64,000 bases of DNA from Cymodocea nodosa (lineage: Eukaryota; Streptophyta; Magnoliopsida; Alismatales; Cymodoceaceae), in assembly GCA_036874045.1 (NCBI GenBank), contig CM072342.1, positions 4,362,501 through 4,426,500 of the forward strand, written 5' to 3'. The position numbers and the translations under genes are program-made. The notes beneath the pieces are model-generated. The model did not search any database. It was not told the DNA's origin and was given only the letters and a program-made list of their open reading frames with translations. Shown piece after piece: positions 48,928 to 63,900 of the stretch (its first letter is position 1; each line of letters starts with the position of its first letter).

Positions 48928-51900
48928 ATGGCGGCTTGCCTTGGGGCTCCGACCTTCTCCGTCTCAAACGAGGGAGTAAGCAGAAGAAGGGAGGATAGAG
49001 CTGCGGTTCTTTCTTCTTTGCGACGAGATGGACGGCGACCGGCACGGGGACCACCGGTTACGTCCGCTCTTGGCCCTGCTGCTGCTGCCCAACCTCTTCT
49101 TGTTTCGATTCGGGATTCCGATCTTCTGCCTCATCCTCCGCCCATTATGACGAGACCGGTTGCCTCTCCCTTCCCGATTTCTTCTCCTTCCTCCTCCTCG
49201 GGCTATTCTTGTGCTACCACCACCGCCAGTAATGGTGGTGGAACAGCAACATCTGTCAAGGTCAAGTCTGCGGTCGACGATGATGACGTGGGCGACGATG
49301 ATCTCAACGAGGCTATCAAAAAGGGCAGGAACATTCTTGCAACGCAGCAGGATATCCTCCAACGGGTGCTTTTCTACTTTTTTGTTTCCTAACTTTCTGT
49401 TCACTAGCTGGTTCATTACGTTTGCTCCACTTTCTTTCTTTCTTTCTTTCTTTCTTTATTTTCATAGGTCTTCTTAATCCACTTGTTTCTACAATTTCCC
49501 TGTGGAAGTTTTCTAATTTTTATTCGAAAGTCAATTCACTTTTACCATCACCATTTATGCACTATGACAATTATTTCCCGGCAAAGAGGTTGGTATTTTA
49601 TAGTCATGTAGCCAACTTTCATATGGAAGTAAGAAATCAGATAATTTGATGGATGTTTAAATTGATCTTACAATAGATTCCTTATCCTAGTCAATACCAG
49701 TGATTTCTATCATCAGTGCTTTTGTCTTCATGCATTATTCTCGTTAGTATACATATGTTTCATATTTTTATGTGCACCTTAAGATATATTTCATTCCGGG
49801 GATTGCAATATAAATTAATTTTGTTAGTTACCATGCTCTAGAAATAGAATTTTTATATTTTATGTGCATTAGCTTGATGGTGCATCATATATTTTCTTCT
49901 TAGGATGTTAGCAGAAAAGGGATGGTCCACAATTTTAGTTTTATCTTTGACAATACGTAAGTATCAAAAAAAATTAATTTGTGCTCAATTCCTATATTCT
50001 TTTTTCAGATTATTGAACTGAGGACGATTGACTCATCTTTAAAAGATAATGATATTAATTTGGAAACAGAGGCTTCTTCAGGCACCGATGCTGGTAACGA
50101 GATGATTCCGGATTTTGGTTTAGCCATGACAACTAATAAACCAAATTCTTCTTATATTTGTACTGTAGATCGTGGTGAGAAAGAGAAGACATCCTTTTGG
50201 AAACCACAAATTGGAACTTCTGCTGCAGATTCTCTTTCTTTAAATAAGGAAACTGATTCAGCAATACCCAAAGGAAAGATATTGTCAACATTGCTTCCAT
50301 GTGAAAGCAGAACTGATGGATCACCAGATGAGAAACTTCCTGAATTGTCTGAAGAGGGTACAGTGGATGTAAATATTCTGCAGGATGTTGATACAGATGA
50401 GGAAAATGCAAGTAATCCTCCATTGACTGGATCAAATGTCATGAATGTCATTTTGGTGGCTGCAGAATGTGCTCCCTGGTCCAAAACAGGTAATTTTACT
50501 TGACCAAATGAACACACTGACTGACATGCACATGCATATGAGCACACAGATGCATATGCACACACACACTCTCTTTGCATGCACGTACTAGTGCACAATC
50601 ACACACATTCTATTTGTGTATTTCCAAAATTTGTCCTTTTCCTATGTTCCTTAAGTTCTGCACTTCACAAGTATTATTTTTTGAGCATGCCATTTTCTAA
50701 ATTTAGTCAGTTTTCCAAAACTATTCTCCCTAGGTGGACTTGGAGATGTTGTTGGGGCTTTACCAAAGGCTTTGGCTAAGCGAGGTCACAGGGTCATGGT
50801 ATCACATTCAATTAGCTAGTAGCAAATCATTTTCTCTTTATTAGTTTTTATAGATTATTGTTAGAGTTTATTATCATATGACTTTGTGTTTATATATTGC
50901 TAAGGGGTGTAATTAGATTGTTGGATATCTATTTATATTCAACCCTACATATTTATCATGTAATCTCTCATTAGGATTAATATAAATACAACAAATTATC
51001 TTCTTCTCTCTTCATATGATATTAGAGCTTAGGTAAAACTCTAGATGGTCACCACTGTCCACCACCCAAAATCATTGCCATCCATTGTCACCAGCCAATT
51101 TCTCCCTTTGATGTCTCCTACTAGGTGTGGCTCTAGGCCATATTTCTTGTTTGCTCTTGCTAACACCACCAAGTTTTCAAGGGCTTTCTTTCATTGTTAG
51201 ATGTCCAATCAAGTCAATGTCTAGTGTCAACAAGATTGTTCATCCTATTTTGCAATTCTTTTAGGGTTGTCTTTAGTTTCTCCTACCATTGTTTAGCTTG
51301 ATTGATGAGTTTTGAAACTGCACAACCCATGAAAAGGGTTGTGTTTTAATCCTTCAGTCACTACTTATCTATCCACTTGATTTGGTACTTTTGTATCATT
51401 CTTGCTTGCATGTCATGCAGTCTAGAAGGTCTGTTTTTGTTTTTGATTAATACGGATGGCAACAATCCCTTGGTGAATAATCTCAAGATTTTTCATCCCC
51501 CACTTAACATGAAGGATGCAACATATAAGGATTGGTGCCAAGTATTTAAAAATTAAGACAAATCGGCGAAATTTCATTGACCCATCACAAATTTCATATT
51601 GACTAATTTTGATGCCTCATGCATTCTTGAAAATACAACATTGAAGAAAATCAGTGTTGGATCAATGGATCATTTGATCCAACATAATTTTTGAGTTGTG
51701 GGAGACTAGATTAGTCAATCCAAAGAAGGTTTCTTTGTGAAGTCTTCCTTGATTATCAGTTCTTAAAGCCTCCAAAGTGTTTTTTGCCAACTGTTGAATG
51801 GCAAAACTTTCTTCTTCTTTGCCCACCATTGGAACTCATTAGGAAAAAAGATAGAAAAAAGGAAAATTACATAAATAAAAAAGAGAAAAAAAAAGAAAAG

Positions 51901-54900
51901 CGAAGAGAGAAGAAAAAATGAAAAAATATTATATAAATAATTATATTTAAAAAATGGTGAAAGTATTAAAAGAATCACAAAAAATTCTGATATTTTTAAT
52001 TTTTTTAACTTATGTTTGCTTATGAATAGCATTTTTCTTATTTTCACATACTTTATTTTCTATTTTTTTAGTTATTTCACATGAGATTTTTTTAAAAAAG
52101 ATATTAACTGCATTATATGAATAAAAATTTATAATTTACTCTAAAATATTATAATCAATAACTTTTTTAATTATGGAGATTATAGAGAAGGGAAAGAAAA
52201 AAAGTATAAAAGTATTGTGTTTCCACGAATATAATTCTCAATCCTTGATATGTTTTCTTTTTCCATAAGATTGATTCTTGATACAATACCAATTTCTAAA
52301 GCCTTGCCCTAGATGGTAAGAGATTGATTAACAAACACCTTAATTTGTCAATCACTTGACATTATTATTGTTATTAACTTGCTTTTCCAATTCATGCATG
52401 AGCTCATAATAGTTCATTAGAAAGGAGCTATCCATGTACTTGCCTATGTTAAAGAAGCTTTTAAGAAAGGTTTAGCCTATGGAAAACATGGTCATCTTAA
52501 GATTAAGGTTTTTTCTAGCTTTGGTTATGTAAGAAATAAGGGTGATGAAAAGTCTACTTCTAGTTACTATATTTAAGAGAACTTTGTTGTTGGGTGCCCA
52601 ACACGCGTTTCTTGGTGGCGTGTCCTAACAATCGTGTGCGTTGAGGAGATGCCTCACGCTATCTTGTGACAAGTGGCATGATTGAAAGTTAGAGACCAAA
52701 TGCCTAGGTCACACTCGAACAACATGCGACTAAGTGCTAAGAACCTTTAATAGGATGTTGAGGAGTCTTTGCTAATACCTTGGGGTTTTAGCATAGATGG
52801 TAGCACTCGATCCTAACAAGTGGTATCAGAGCGAGGGGTTGCAGGTTCGAGTCTTAGCAGACACGTGCTGAGGGGGATTGTTGGGTGCCCAGCACGCGTT
52901 TCTTGGTGGCGTATGTCCTAATAATTGCCTACGCTGAGGAGGTGCCTCACCCTATCCCGTGACAAGTGGCATGATTGAAAGCTGGGGACCAAATGCCTAG
53001 GTCACATTCGAACAACATGCGATTGGGTGCTAAGAATCTTTAATAGGATGTTGAGGAGCCTTTGCTAACACCTCGGGGTTTTAGCATAGATGGTAGCACC
53101 CGATCCTAACATTTGTGACTTGACATAGTAAGAAGTAAAACATGGTATTGAACAATGATTAAAAAATCAATTTGTATTGGTGAAATATCAACGATTTGGA
53201 TTGGTTTTTAATTTGGTCAATCTTGAAATAGGTGGTATTTTTGAAAATATCATGGTTTGAATGATCTTGGGTCGAGGATTGGTAATGAATCTTTAAGGTT
53301 AAATTGTTTTTTGAACTTATTAGAGGATGAATCTCATTTTGTTGAAAGGATCGATCAATCCAAAGATGGGTTCTCTATTAAAGCCTTTGTGATTTGCTTT
53401 TCCACTAATCATTGAAAGCTTTTATTGAGCATTGGAGTCTCTGTCAATGGATCTAATTGTTATTGCCCACCATTGAGACCCATTAGGGTTTTGCAGGTGA
53501 GAGGGATGAATGATGGAGGTGGAAGGAGGAAGAAGTAGATGGTGACACATGTGAAAGAAAAAAACAGAAGAGAAAAAAAAAGAAAGAGAGAAAAGAAACA
53601 TGTAAAAAAAGGAAGAAGAGAATGGAAAAAGAGAAAAGGAAAAAATGAAAAAAATATTACTTAAAAAAGTATGTTTAGAAAAATAGTAGAAGTAACAAAA
53701 AAATCACAAAAAGTTCTATTTTTTAAAAAATTATTTTTTCTTGTGAATAACATTCCCCTTCTACCTATCTCTCATACTTTCAGAAACTTTATTTTCTATT
53801 TTTTAATCAGTTAATGAATATTTTTTTTAAAAAAAATGTTAATTACATTATAAGAATAAAAATTATAATTTACTCTAAAATCTTATAATTGGTTAATTTT
53901 TTAATTATTGAGATTATAGAAAAGGGAAAGAAAAAAAGAAAGAAAAGAGAAGGGAAGAGAGAAGAGAAAAAATGAAAAGAAAATTATTACATAAAAATAG
54001 TGGAAGAATTAAAAAATCACAAAAAATCTTGATAGTTTTAAATTTTTTTAAAAAATCACGTTTGCTTATAAATAATATTCATCTTCTCTTATATTCTCAC
54101 AAACTTATTTTCTATTTTAATTAATTCATGTGAGATTTTTTAAAAAATTATTAACTATATTATAGGAATAAAATTTATAATTTACTTTAAAATCTTGTAG
54201 TTGATAATATTTTTAATTATGGGGATTATGGAAATTCTCTCATATCTTATTAATTTATATTCCATTTATGAATTGGAATTTGAATTCTATTGAATGTAAC
54301 CTAATAAATATTAAATTGTAACTTAGATTATGTTGAAATGTAGGCTGTTATATATTGAAACATAACCTGATTACTATTAAAATATAACTTGAAATATATT
54401 GAACTATAATTTGAATTATGTTTAGCTATAACTTGAATTTTATTGAAATATAATTTTAAATCATTTATTATTATGAGTTTTTTTAATTATTGTACATGAT
54501 TTAAAACTTTTTTCGTACATATGATTATTATATCTCTATCTAATCAATATTTTATGCATGATAATTGCTTAAAAAATTTATCTAGGCATTTTTAAATGTT
54601 TATCATAGCTTATTTTATCTTATTTCTGAATTTCAAGTTGAAATTTAAAGTTTTTTAGTTGTTTCCACCAAAGTATGGTGTTTCCACCGATACAATTCTC
54701 AATTCTTAATATATTTCCTTTTTCTAAAGGATTGATTTTCAATGTGATACCAATATTTGAATCCTTGACAATAAAATATTTAAAGTTAAATACAAGGGTA
54801 TGGTCTAAATTGCTTGTTAAAAGATGTAGTTAAGGGCTTTTCTAATAGAGCTTAGACTTGATTTTGAAACTCTTATGGAGATAATTAGACTATTATATTC

Positions 54901-57900
54901 ATTGTGAATAATCTTATTTTCCATAAGAGAGTAAAATACATTTAAGTTGATTGTCACTGCATTTGTATTTGTAATATGATGATGTGCAGAGTTACACCCT
55001 TTAGTTAGTCTTTGGAGTAGCTCACAAATGTGTTTGCCAAAGGCTTGGGTATTGGGATTTTTAATATACTTTGTATTAAGTTGAACATAATTGATATACA
55101 TATTCTAATTTGAGGAAAAGTGTTAAAGTCTATTATCATATGAGTTTGCATTTATGTATTGTTGGGGGTCTAATTGTGTTATTAGATATCAATTTATATC
55201 CAACCTTATATATATATTGCAATCTCCCATTAGGGTTAATATATGTACAACAAATCATCTTCTTCCCTCTCCACAATTATAAATTGTGAATGATATAACT
55301 AAGAGCAGATCTCAACCTTGTCTAAAATTCTATATCTTGTTAGCAACTGAAATTCTCCAAGAAGGTAATTGAAATCTGTAATGAAAATTGGGTTCTTCGC
55401 TGATTTAAGGTCATGCTAATGAATAACTTTATCCTATATTTCTAAAGGAAGCCTAATTTTCTTTGGCAATCTCTGAAGTTTCAGTGTGATTATTCAAAAA
55501 ATATGCAAACATTTTAATCCACTTAGAACCAAAAGAGAAAAAAGAGAATCACATCATCTAGTTATTTCATTTTCATAAATTTCCAGTTGCATGCAAATAT
55601 TAGTCTATTACCTTAGAATATGAAAGGGATGCAATTTACTACCTTTTCAGGTTGTTGCACCACGGTATGCAAACTACTCTGAACCACAAGAAGTAGGAGT
55701 TCGCAGAAGGTATAGAGTTTGTGGACAGGTAAGAATGTAGATAGTCTGATCTCCTGTAGATCTTTTATTGCAAGTGTATTAATGTTCATTGACGTGGATT
55801 TCATTAATAGGATATGGAGGTTACTTATTTTCATGCTTATATTGATGGCGTGGACTTTGTTTTCATCAATAGTCCTATATTTAACCATCGTCAAAATGAT
55901 ATTTATGGTGGTGAAAGACAGGTGAACTTGTATCGTACTTGTTACTTTTCCATTTGGCTTTTCTCTATATCTTTCAGCCATAGAGATCTTTCAGTAAAAT
56001 ATTTTTATCTTTATGCTGTTTGTTTGGCTTAGGATATTTTAAAGCAAATGGTCTTGCTCTGCAAATCAGCTGTTGAGGTAACTATCTCTTGTTCGTTAAC
56101 CAGTGGAAACACAGTATCAGAGTTCTTTATTTTTGTATCATAGTGTCGCAAAAGACAGCTAGATTACTTTATTGTCATGAACATCACTATTTACTGAATA
56201 CCGACAAACTAAAGTTTCAAGGGGAAATTTAGCAGGGCCATCTATATGGGCTATAAAGGTACTATTTTGTAGATCAGACAAAGCATACACTATTTATATG
56301 AAGTAGGATGACAAAATGTAACCATATAATGTTGCATCCTTTGTGTAAAAAATGGGAATTAGAAGTAAATCGCATTGACTTGAAAATGAGCTAAGATGCA
56401 AGAAAAAACTGTTTGGTGTTCGAATATAACAATATAATGCAGTGGTTCACTTTCTAAATATATTTACTGATAATGACAAACTAAATCCAATAAGGATCAA
56501 AGATGGTAACAATTATATGGGCTGTTCAGAAATTGGAAGCTTCAGCAAATTGAGGTGATGGAAAGAGGGAGTGGGTGGCATACTGAGAACGGGGGAAGTG
56601 ACATTGTTGGTAGAAGGATAGTGAGGATGGGGAGGCAACTCAAGAGAACATTGTGAGAGTCAGCTTGAAGGTCAAAGAGGTAAGTAATGCCCAAGCGGAG
56701 TGCCTTTTTCTTAAGAGAGGGGGTTGATGGTGTTCAAAACAGTGCCTCTGCTATCTTGTGCTCGACCACTGGACAACCTCTCGCCAGGACCCTATTCATT
56801 GTCAATGTTGTAAGGGGTTAGGGCATTAGAGTTTCAACTGCCATGTCACATTGTGTAGAGACTCTTTAGGGGGATCTCTTTGTGCGTTTTCTGTTTTCCA
56901 TATGGAGGGAGGATCTGCTTGGGGAGGCCTCTTCCAAGATTGACCGGATGGAAGTGGAGTGGGTGGCTTGGCAAGATTTCAAGGCCATTCAGGTGGTGGA
57001 GAGGAGAAGATTGGTATGGTGAGATACTTCAAGCCTTTGAATTTGACATTAAGGAGTTTAAAGACTATCCATCAAGATAAAAGCAATGGTTCCTCCCTAG
57101 AAACAACAAAGATTCTGGTTGAGCCTTTGGTTCCACTATTGTTTATGCCCAAAAAGAACTAGCAAGGGAGCTCGATGTATTGGGTGGGTTTGTTTGTCAA
57201 GGGTCTGTGTATGAATGAGGGGGTTTCAAGTAAAGGTGGTCTTTTCTATGATAGAGAGAGATGTGGTGGGTTGACAGGTTGGTGATAGCTAATCAAGGTG
57301 TCTTATTTTTGGGATTCCCCATTATTCTTGCCTATGATTGAGGGCGATGTTGAAAATTCCAATTTGAATGGTTTGGGCTCAGCAATGAATATTGTGAACT
57401 CTATAAGACTTATGACCAATTTAACACATAGGAGGATTTCAATGAGAAGGGGAAATGATTTGGAACAAGATTGATGATGCCATTGCATAGAAAGTCTAGT
57501 TGACACATTTGAAATGTTCACCATGCCTGTTCAAGATATATTTACTGATCATAAAGGAGGGAGGAAAAGGAGGACACATTCTATTTTAGCATATAATCAG
57601 TTCTATCTTTCTTCCAAATAATGATGGCTCTCAATGTTAATTCGTATAATGTGAGTTATACCAAACATCAATACAACCCTATATTGTCCATACCTTGTTT
57701 GAGAAGTATTTCTGGGCACATACTCTTTGTTAGTTTGCAACCAGTAGTAACTTGGGTTGGCACAACTGCTAGACTAACAATGTTTAGTATGACATTACAA
57801 ATCTTTTGAGTGTATTTCTTTCTGTTGAAACAAAGGAATAGGTAGAAGTGAATTGATTATATTAACAAACATAAGAGTCTCTATATGTAGAGACTACATA

Positions 57901-60900
57901 AGAGGAACAAATATAAATCTACCAATGTGGGATTAAATGCACACACACCTAAAACCTTAATGCATTGTGCCATCATAGGAGCGTAGCTTGGGCTCTTTAA
58001 AGTTTTTAGGATAGGACTTTTATCGAACTTTGTCAATAAAGGAGAACTTAGTGGCTTTTTGACCCCTCCAACCAACATACGCTTCCCTTTGCCAAATTTT
58101 AACTCTTTCCTTAATGTGCTGCCCCCTCCTTCCAAGGTCTCGATGTTTCTACAAAGTAGTCCACTAGGATGGTGAAAGGTTGGTACATCTTGTCTTAATG
58201 TGCTACCCCTTCCTTCCAAGGTTTCAATGTTTTTACAAAGTACCCCATTAGGACTTTAATTGAACTTTGTGAACTTGGTGACCTTTTGATCCCTCCAACC
58301 AACATACACTTCCCCTTGCCAAGTTGTAACTCTTGCCTTACCCCCTCCTTCCTAGGTTTCAATGTTTCTAGAAATTATTACACTAGCATGGTGGAAGGTT
58401 GGTACATCTTTAGGAAAGGCAACCTTAGTTAGAAAGAAGTAGATCACTCATTCTCATGGGGTTTTTGGATGATCACTGTCAACTAGTCTAGCCTTTCTTC
58501 CATGACTTTTAATAGTTTTTTTTTTAAAAATTTAGTGGACTTAGCCCAACAGGTGCAACATAGCAGTAGAATATAGAAGTCACAAGATTAAGTCTCATGA
58601 TTGTGCATGAGATGAGGGATTTTTTCCCCCTCATGAATAAGGTGAGTGGGGAGTCAAACCCACAATGTAAGACTTAGGGGTAATCCCCCCCTTAATCACT
58701 AGAGATAAGCAGTGGTGCTTACCATGACTTTTAGTTTCCTCTCCAAGATAACTACGATGTTTGTACACAAAGGTAAGTCCTTAAATGACAATAGTGATCT
58801 TAGGTTGTGGGAAAGCATGTGAGTAGGCATTATGATGTAAAGAGAAAGTTAGTCACTTTCCACAAGTAGCACTAATTAATCCTCAAAGCTCTTCCAACTT
58901 GTGATTCCACTAGTCTTCTTTACATTGGTGTAAGAAGTTTTTTGAATATACATGTCAAATGAGTTGGGTTGACATGGATTGATTTGACTTGGCTTGTAAA
59001 ATGTTGGTTTGACCTAGCTCGATCCAAAAAATCAGGTTAAGCTTGTTGTAGGTCAACCAACAAGTTAAACATTGCAACATTCGAAGAGAGGAAGAGAAAG
59101 GGAGAGAATGGGAGAGGGAGACGAACATGAGAAGAGAGAAGGAGAAGAATATATGAAAAATTTATAAATAAAGGAAGAATGTTAGAATTTTCTTTACAAT
59201 TCACTCAATTTTCTATTTCTCTTTTATAAAACATTCAAAGTCATCAATTTTCTTTTAAGTTTTAACTTTCAAATTTTTTCAACTCTTAGCTTCTATTTAC
59301 AAAAATAGTACATAACTTTAATAAATTTTAACTTCAACAATGCCGATGACAATGATTTTTTAATATTTCAGTTGGAACATTAATACCCTTAAACTATGAA
59401 AGTTAGAGTATCTTTAAGTATTACTATTAAGCTTAAAAAAAGATTTGCTTTATGATCAAAGTTTACAATAAATATAAAAGACATGAAAGACAATATTATG
59501 GTGAAGAGAACTTACTACAACATCTACAATGCAAACTTCTATAAAGTTTTAAGTGACACAAGTCATTTATTTAGATATTTAGTTAATTATTCATTTAAAA
59601 ATCTTGAAAAAAAAATGGCTCAAATACAAATTAATTTTAACTTTGAATGTAATATTACACAATAATATTATGATATTAGGAATGTTAGAGAACTACATGC
59701 TAAATTTATTACTTTTCAAAATTTGTTTATTAATTTTGATGATAGCCAACATTTTTATGGTTACATTTTATAAGCCTATTATCTATAATTTAAAAATATT
59801 TCTAAAAATACAATTAGGTAAGATATTATTAATCTTTATAATAAACTTCGAATGAAATTAATTAATATAATAGGTTTTATAAATACATATATAACATGCA
59901 TATTTGATATTTTGGGAGGGTATAATTAAAATAGGATAAATCATTGTTACTACACATTTTATTGATAATAATTTACAAAAAATATTAATAGAATTTAGAA
60001 GAATAAATCATTCACATAATGCTTAAAATATTTTTTCTACTATTATAGAAATTTTTGAATTTTTTAGAATTAAAGAAAAAATAGGTAGTATTACCTTTGA
60101 TAATGCATCTAATAATATTGCAACTATTCTTATATTTAAAAATAGATTAACTCCACTAAATGATTTTACGAAGAGAAAACCCTAGGAGAACGAGAGGAGA
60201 TTTGGAGAAAAGAGTAAAAAGTATTACTAGTAAAAGAAGAGTGTATAAAGAGTAAATATGTTAACTTCTACTTTCTTATAAGTTTTACTTTATTTCACTG
60301 AAGATGTGTGTATCATATAATTAATCTTATAGTTCAAATAGGTATTGAAGAAATAAAATCATTTATTGAAAATATTAAAACTACATTAGTTTATATTTTA
60401 ACTAGTGGTAGACGTTAATAAGAATTCAATTATGTATGTCATTCTTTTGATTTACCACATAAGATATTTATAATGAATGTTTCTCATAGATGAAATTCTT
60501 TGTATTTAATGTTAAATAATTATTTACCTTACAAAGAAGCTATAAAAACTTATTATAATGGTAGAATTGGTAATAGTACAATACCATTAGATAAAAATGA
60601 TTTTACAATAGTTAATTATTTTATTAAAATTTTAAAACTATTTTATAATGTAACTGAATATTTATCTAGAATATATCTAGAATATATTATTTTACTTTTG
60701 TTTATATAATACACTATTTATATAATATTATAAGAGTTTTTAATAATTATGATAATTATCCATTTTTTACACCTATAATTCTAAAAATGAAAGAAATTTC
60801 TTTAAAGTATTAGAATAATATATGTTTTTTATATACATTAAGTGTTTGTCTAGATTTTAGGACTGAAATAAAAGTTGTTAAAAAATTAATAATTAAAATA

Positions 60901-63900
60901 CAAAATTGTTTAAATATAGAACTTAATATAATAATTGAAAATATAGAAGAAAATTTAAATAATATGTTTAATTTATATGCTATAAGGTATGAAACGCAAC
61001 AAACACAACATATATTTTATATAGTAGGACAACCATTATCATCATTGGTTTATGATTTTAGTGTATTTGTTAATGATTATAATAATTTTGGCTCAACAAA
61101 TAGGTAAGAATTAATTAATTTTAATAATACTAATTATAATTCTTTAGTAAAAAAAACCTAATTTTCTAAATTTTAATGTAATTAATTGATGGATAAAACC
61201 AAAAGATATATTTCCTATTTTATTTTTACTAGTTAAAGATTTACTAACAATTTCAGTCTCTTTTGAAGCATATAAACAAATATTTAGTATTAGTAGTAAT
61301 ATATTAGATGACAAAAAAAATAATATTAAAAGATGATATTTTAGAAGTTTTAATATAGGTTAAAAACTAGGAACTTGTTCACATTCGTGGACAACAACAA
61401 GATGATTTTATAGATCAATTTGGAAGTTTAAATATTTCAATGTAATTATATAAATCAAATGTAATATTTATATCATAATAAATTACAATGTAATTTTAAT
61501 TTATAAATAAAATAATTTATTTTTAATTATATGACTTGTCTTTGAATGTGTTGATGTATTCATAAATGAAATAATTTATTTATTTATTGTGTTAATGTGT
61601 TTAAATGTTGTGATTTAATAATACTTATATTTAATTTATATATTTATTTTAAAAAATATAAAAAATACATAAAACATTTAAAAATTTTATAAAATAGCCT
61701 ATAGGTCACTAACCTGCAGGTTGGCCTACGGATTAGACTACGTTGGTCTTGCAAAATTTTTAATTTTTGTGAGGATGGACTTTTACTTTGTGGGCCAGGC
61801 TAGTTTGACCCAACCCACTTACATCTCTATTTTTGAATGAGCAATGGAGTTTTGACTTATGGTGTGTAGGAAGCTACAAAACCTTCAATGTTTAAGTTAA
61901 GGAGGTGGAAGAAGTGTAGCAATGGATCATGTTCTTTGAGGGACAAATAATTTCCTTGGCCACTACCTACTTATTTATGGAGCTTAAATTCCCTTATTTG
62001 GGGGATGACATAGGCTGGCACTAACTGCTAGCCTTTCTTTTAGAATAGCTTTCTTTTTTTCGAACTTTCCTTTTGATAGAGTCTATCTGTTGATTACTTT
62101 TCATGCAGTAGATTGGTTGGTTGAGTGCTAAGTCGCCAAGTGATGATAATGACTCTGTGGAGGTCAAGTTGTGGCACATTCATTGAAATGTTGGTCTTAT
62201 CTGTTATTCAGTGTCTATCAAAACTTTTGGATGTGGAATGACCAGTTGAGCTTTCGCTCCCATAGGCACAAATGCCCACAAAATTGAGCTATTGAGTGTT
62301 GAGCTGGGTCATGCCCTTATCAATCCCTTACTTCTGTGCCGATCATCTTTCCTCCAGTCCCAATGTCATCTTCTTACTTTCCATGTTTCTGCCGATGCCT
62401 TCTTCTCATTTGCCTTCCAACAAGAAGGTATATAGGGCTGTGGAAGAGGGAGATGTGAATGTGAAAAGGAAAGGAAGTTGATGGTGGTTTGTGTGGAAAA
62501 AAGAAAGCCCTCGCAAGCAACACCCACCACACAATTTATACCAAAATCTCACAACCAAATCTGGTTAGCCTTTCCTTTTTAACAAATCCTGCCATTGAAC
62601 ACCCATAAATGCAATCCAATCAATGCTCAACATAAATCTCCATAATTATTTCATAAGTCTTCCATTGGAATTCTCCTCAACACTTTCCAACCAAAGCTCA
62701 CAATAATCATTCAGCATGAAGACTACTGATCATCAGAAACATCAAATTAGTACTACAATATCAAAACCTTATCATCAATTTAAAATTAAAATCCTAATTC
62801 TAATGCATAGAGTAATTCAACGTATAACAGGAACTCAAAAGGGAGAATTTCTTTTGGTATATGATTAAACAAGAAACTTGAATGTGAATTGTGATCCTCT
62901 CCAATTCCTCGAAATGTAAATGATCCAACTCTATGAATCTAGACCATCGATTATTATTATATTAGATAGTTGGATTTTTTTTTCAAGAAAACTAATCGTC
63001 CTAAAATTTCACCATCCAATATGGAGTTAGATCTAAGAATAGCTCTCTGTTTGTAATGATTGGAGAGGATCCCATGAAATTCCTTGCATATGCAAAAAGA
63101 ATTGAAAAGGATGAAAGAGAACAAGTGGAAAACAAGAATAGAGCACATAGGAAAGTGGGAAATGGAGAAGGTAACAAGTGGAATATCCAAGAATGAGGAG
63201 ATGTGACCCCAGAACCTAGTTGCCTGAAATATAAGTGTACTTTCCTTGAGTGCACTATTTGAAAATTGGGTATATTTAAAGGTACCATCCTGTATGTAGA
63301 AGATAACTGCAGTTGATGTTTGGTTGATTGGGCAATGATACACGTGTAGATGATCATCTAACTCCAGATTTGAATATAATGTAAAATATCATAATATTTT
63401 TTGTGCTAAATTTCTTCTATTTTATTAGGTTCCTTGGCATGTTCCATGTGGTGGAGTTTGCTATGGAGATGGAAATCTCGTTTTCGTTGCAAATGACTGG
63501 CACACTGCATTGTTGCCTGTATATCTGAGGGCGTATTATCGTGATAATGGTTTGATGAAGTACACCCGCTCTGTTCTTGTAATACACAACATAGCTCACC
63601 AGGTTTAGGTCTTTCTTTTATACAAACTCCTCTTTATTCTTTTTTGCAAGATGCTTTTTTATTCATTTTGAGTATTTGAAAGAAATTGCTGGAATGCCCA
63701 AGTTGATAGAAAAGCAGCGCATTACAATACTGCCAAAGTTATAAAGTTGATGGTTTTCTTCATGCATCTTGAATGAAATTATTAATCATGATTAACCTTA
63801 AATGACTTCGAAGACCCTGTATCATCTACATCTTCTCAAACCAATTAATGACTTGATTTTGTGCCATATTGATGATAATCAATGATTTAAATAATCATTT

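Larger units (their letters stand above)
50859..55275 (+). mobile_element. Ty1/copia element with 5-bp target duplication in SS2 intron 3
   Basis: The 4417-bp element is flanked on both sides by ATTAT (50854-50858 and 55276-55280). It has short LTRs, 50859-51014 (156 bp) and 55121-55275 (155 bp), both opening TGTTA(G/A)AGT.TATTATCATATGA and ending in CA. A PBS-like TATGATATTAGAGC follows the 5' LTR, and the purine run TTTGAGGAAAAG precedes the 3' LTR. Most coding sequence has been replaced by family R repeats and a nested TRIM; only RNase H survives. It lies in the same direction as SS2. Confidence 0.88.

Noticed and set aside
52588-53111. TRIM as a Cassandra element carrying 5S rRNA
   Set aside because: The size fits, but I could not find the conserved 5S internal promoter (A box, IE, C box) in the LTR. 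The RGGTTCGAGTC word lies in the interior and is the usual sequence following the primer site.
58530-58730. tRNA-derived SINE
   Set aside because: A weak B-box-like word (AAGATTAAGTCTCATG) follows TTAGCCCAACAGG, but there is no poly(A) or T-rich tail and no target duplication that I could confirm.
62957-63357. Two overlapping minus-strand frames of about 120 codons in SS2 intron 6
   Set aside because: They overlap each other in different frames, have no recognised motif, and lie in ordinary intron sequence before SS2 exon 7.
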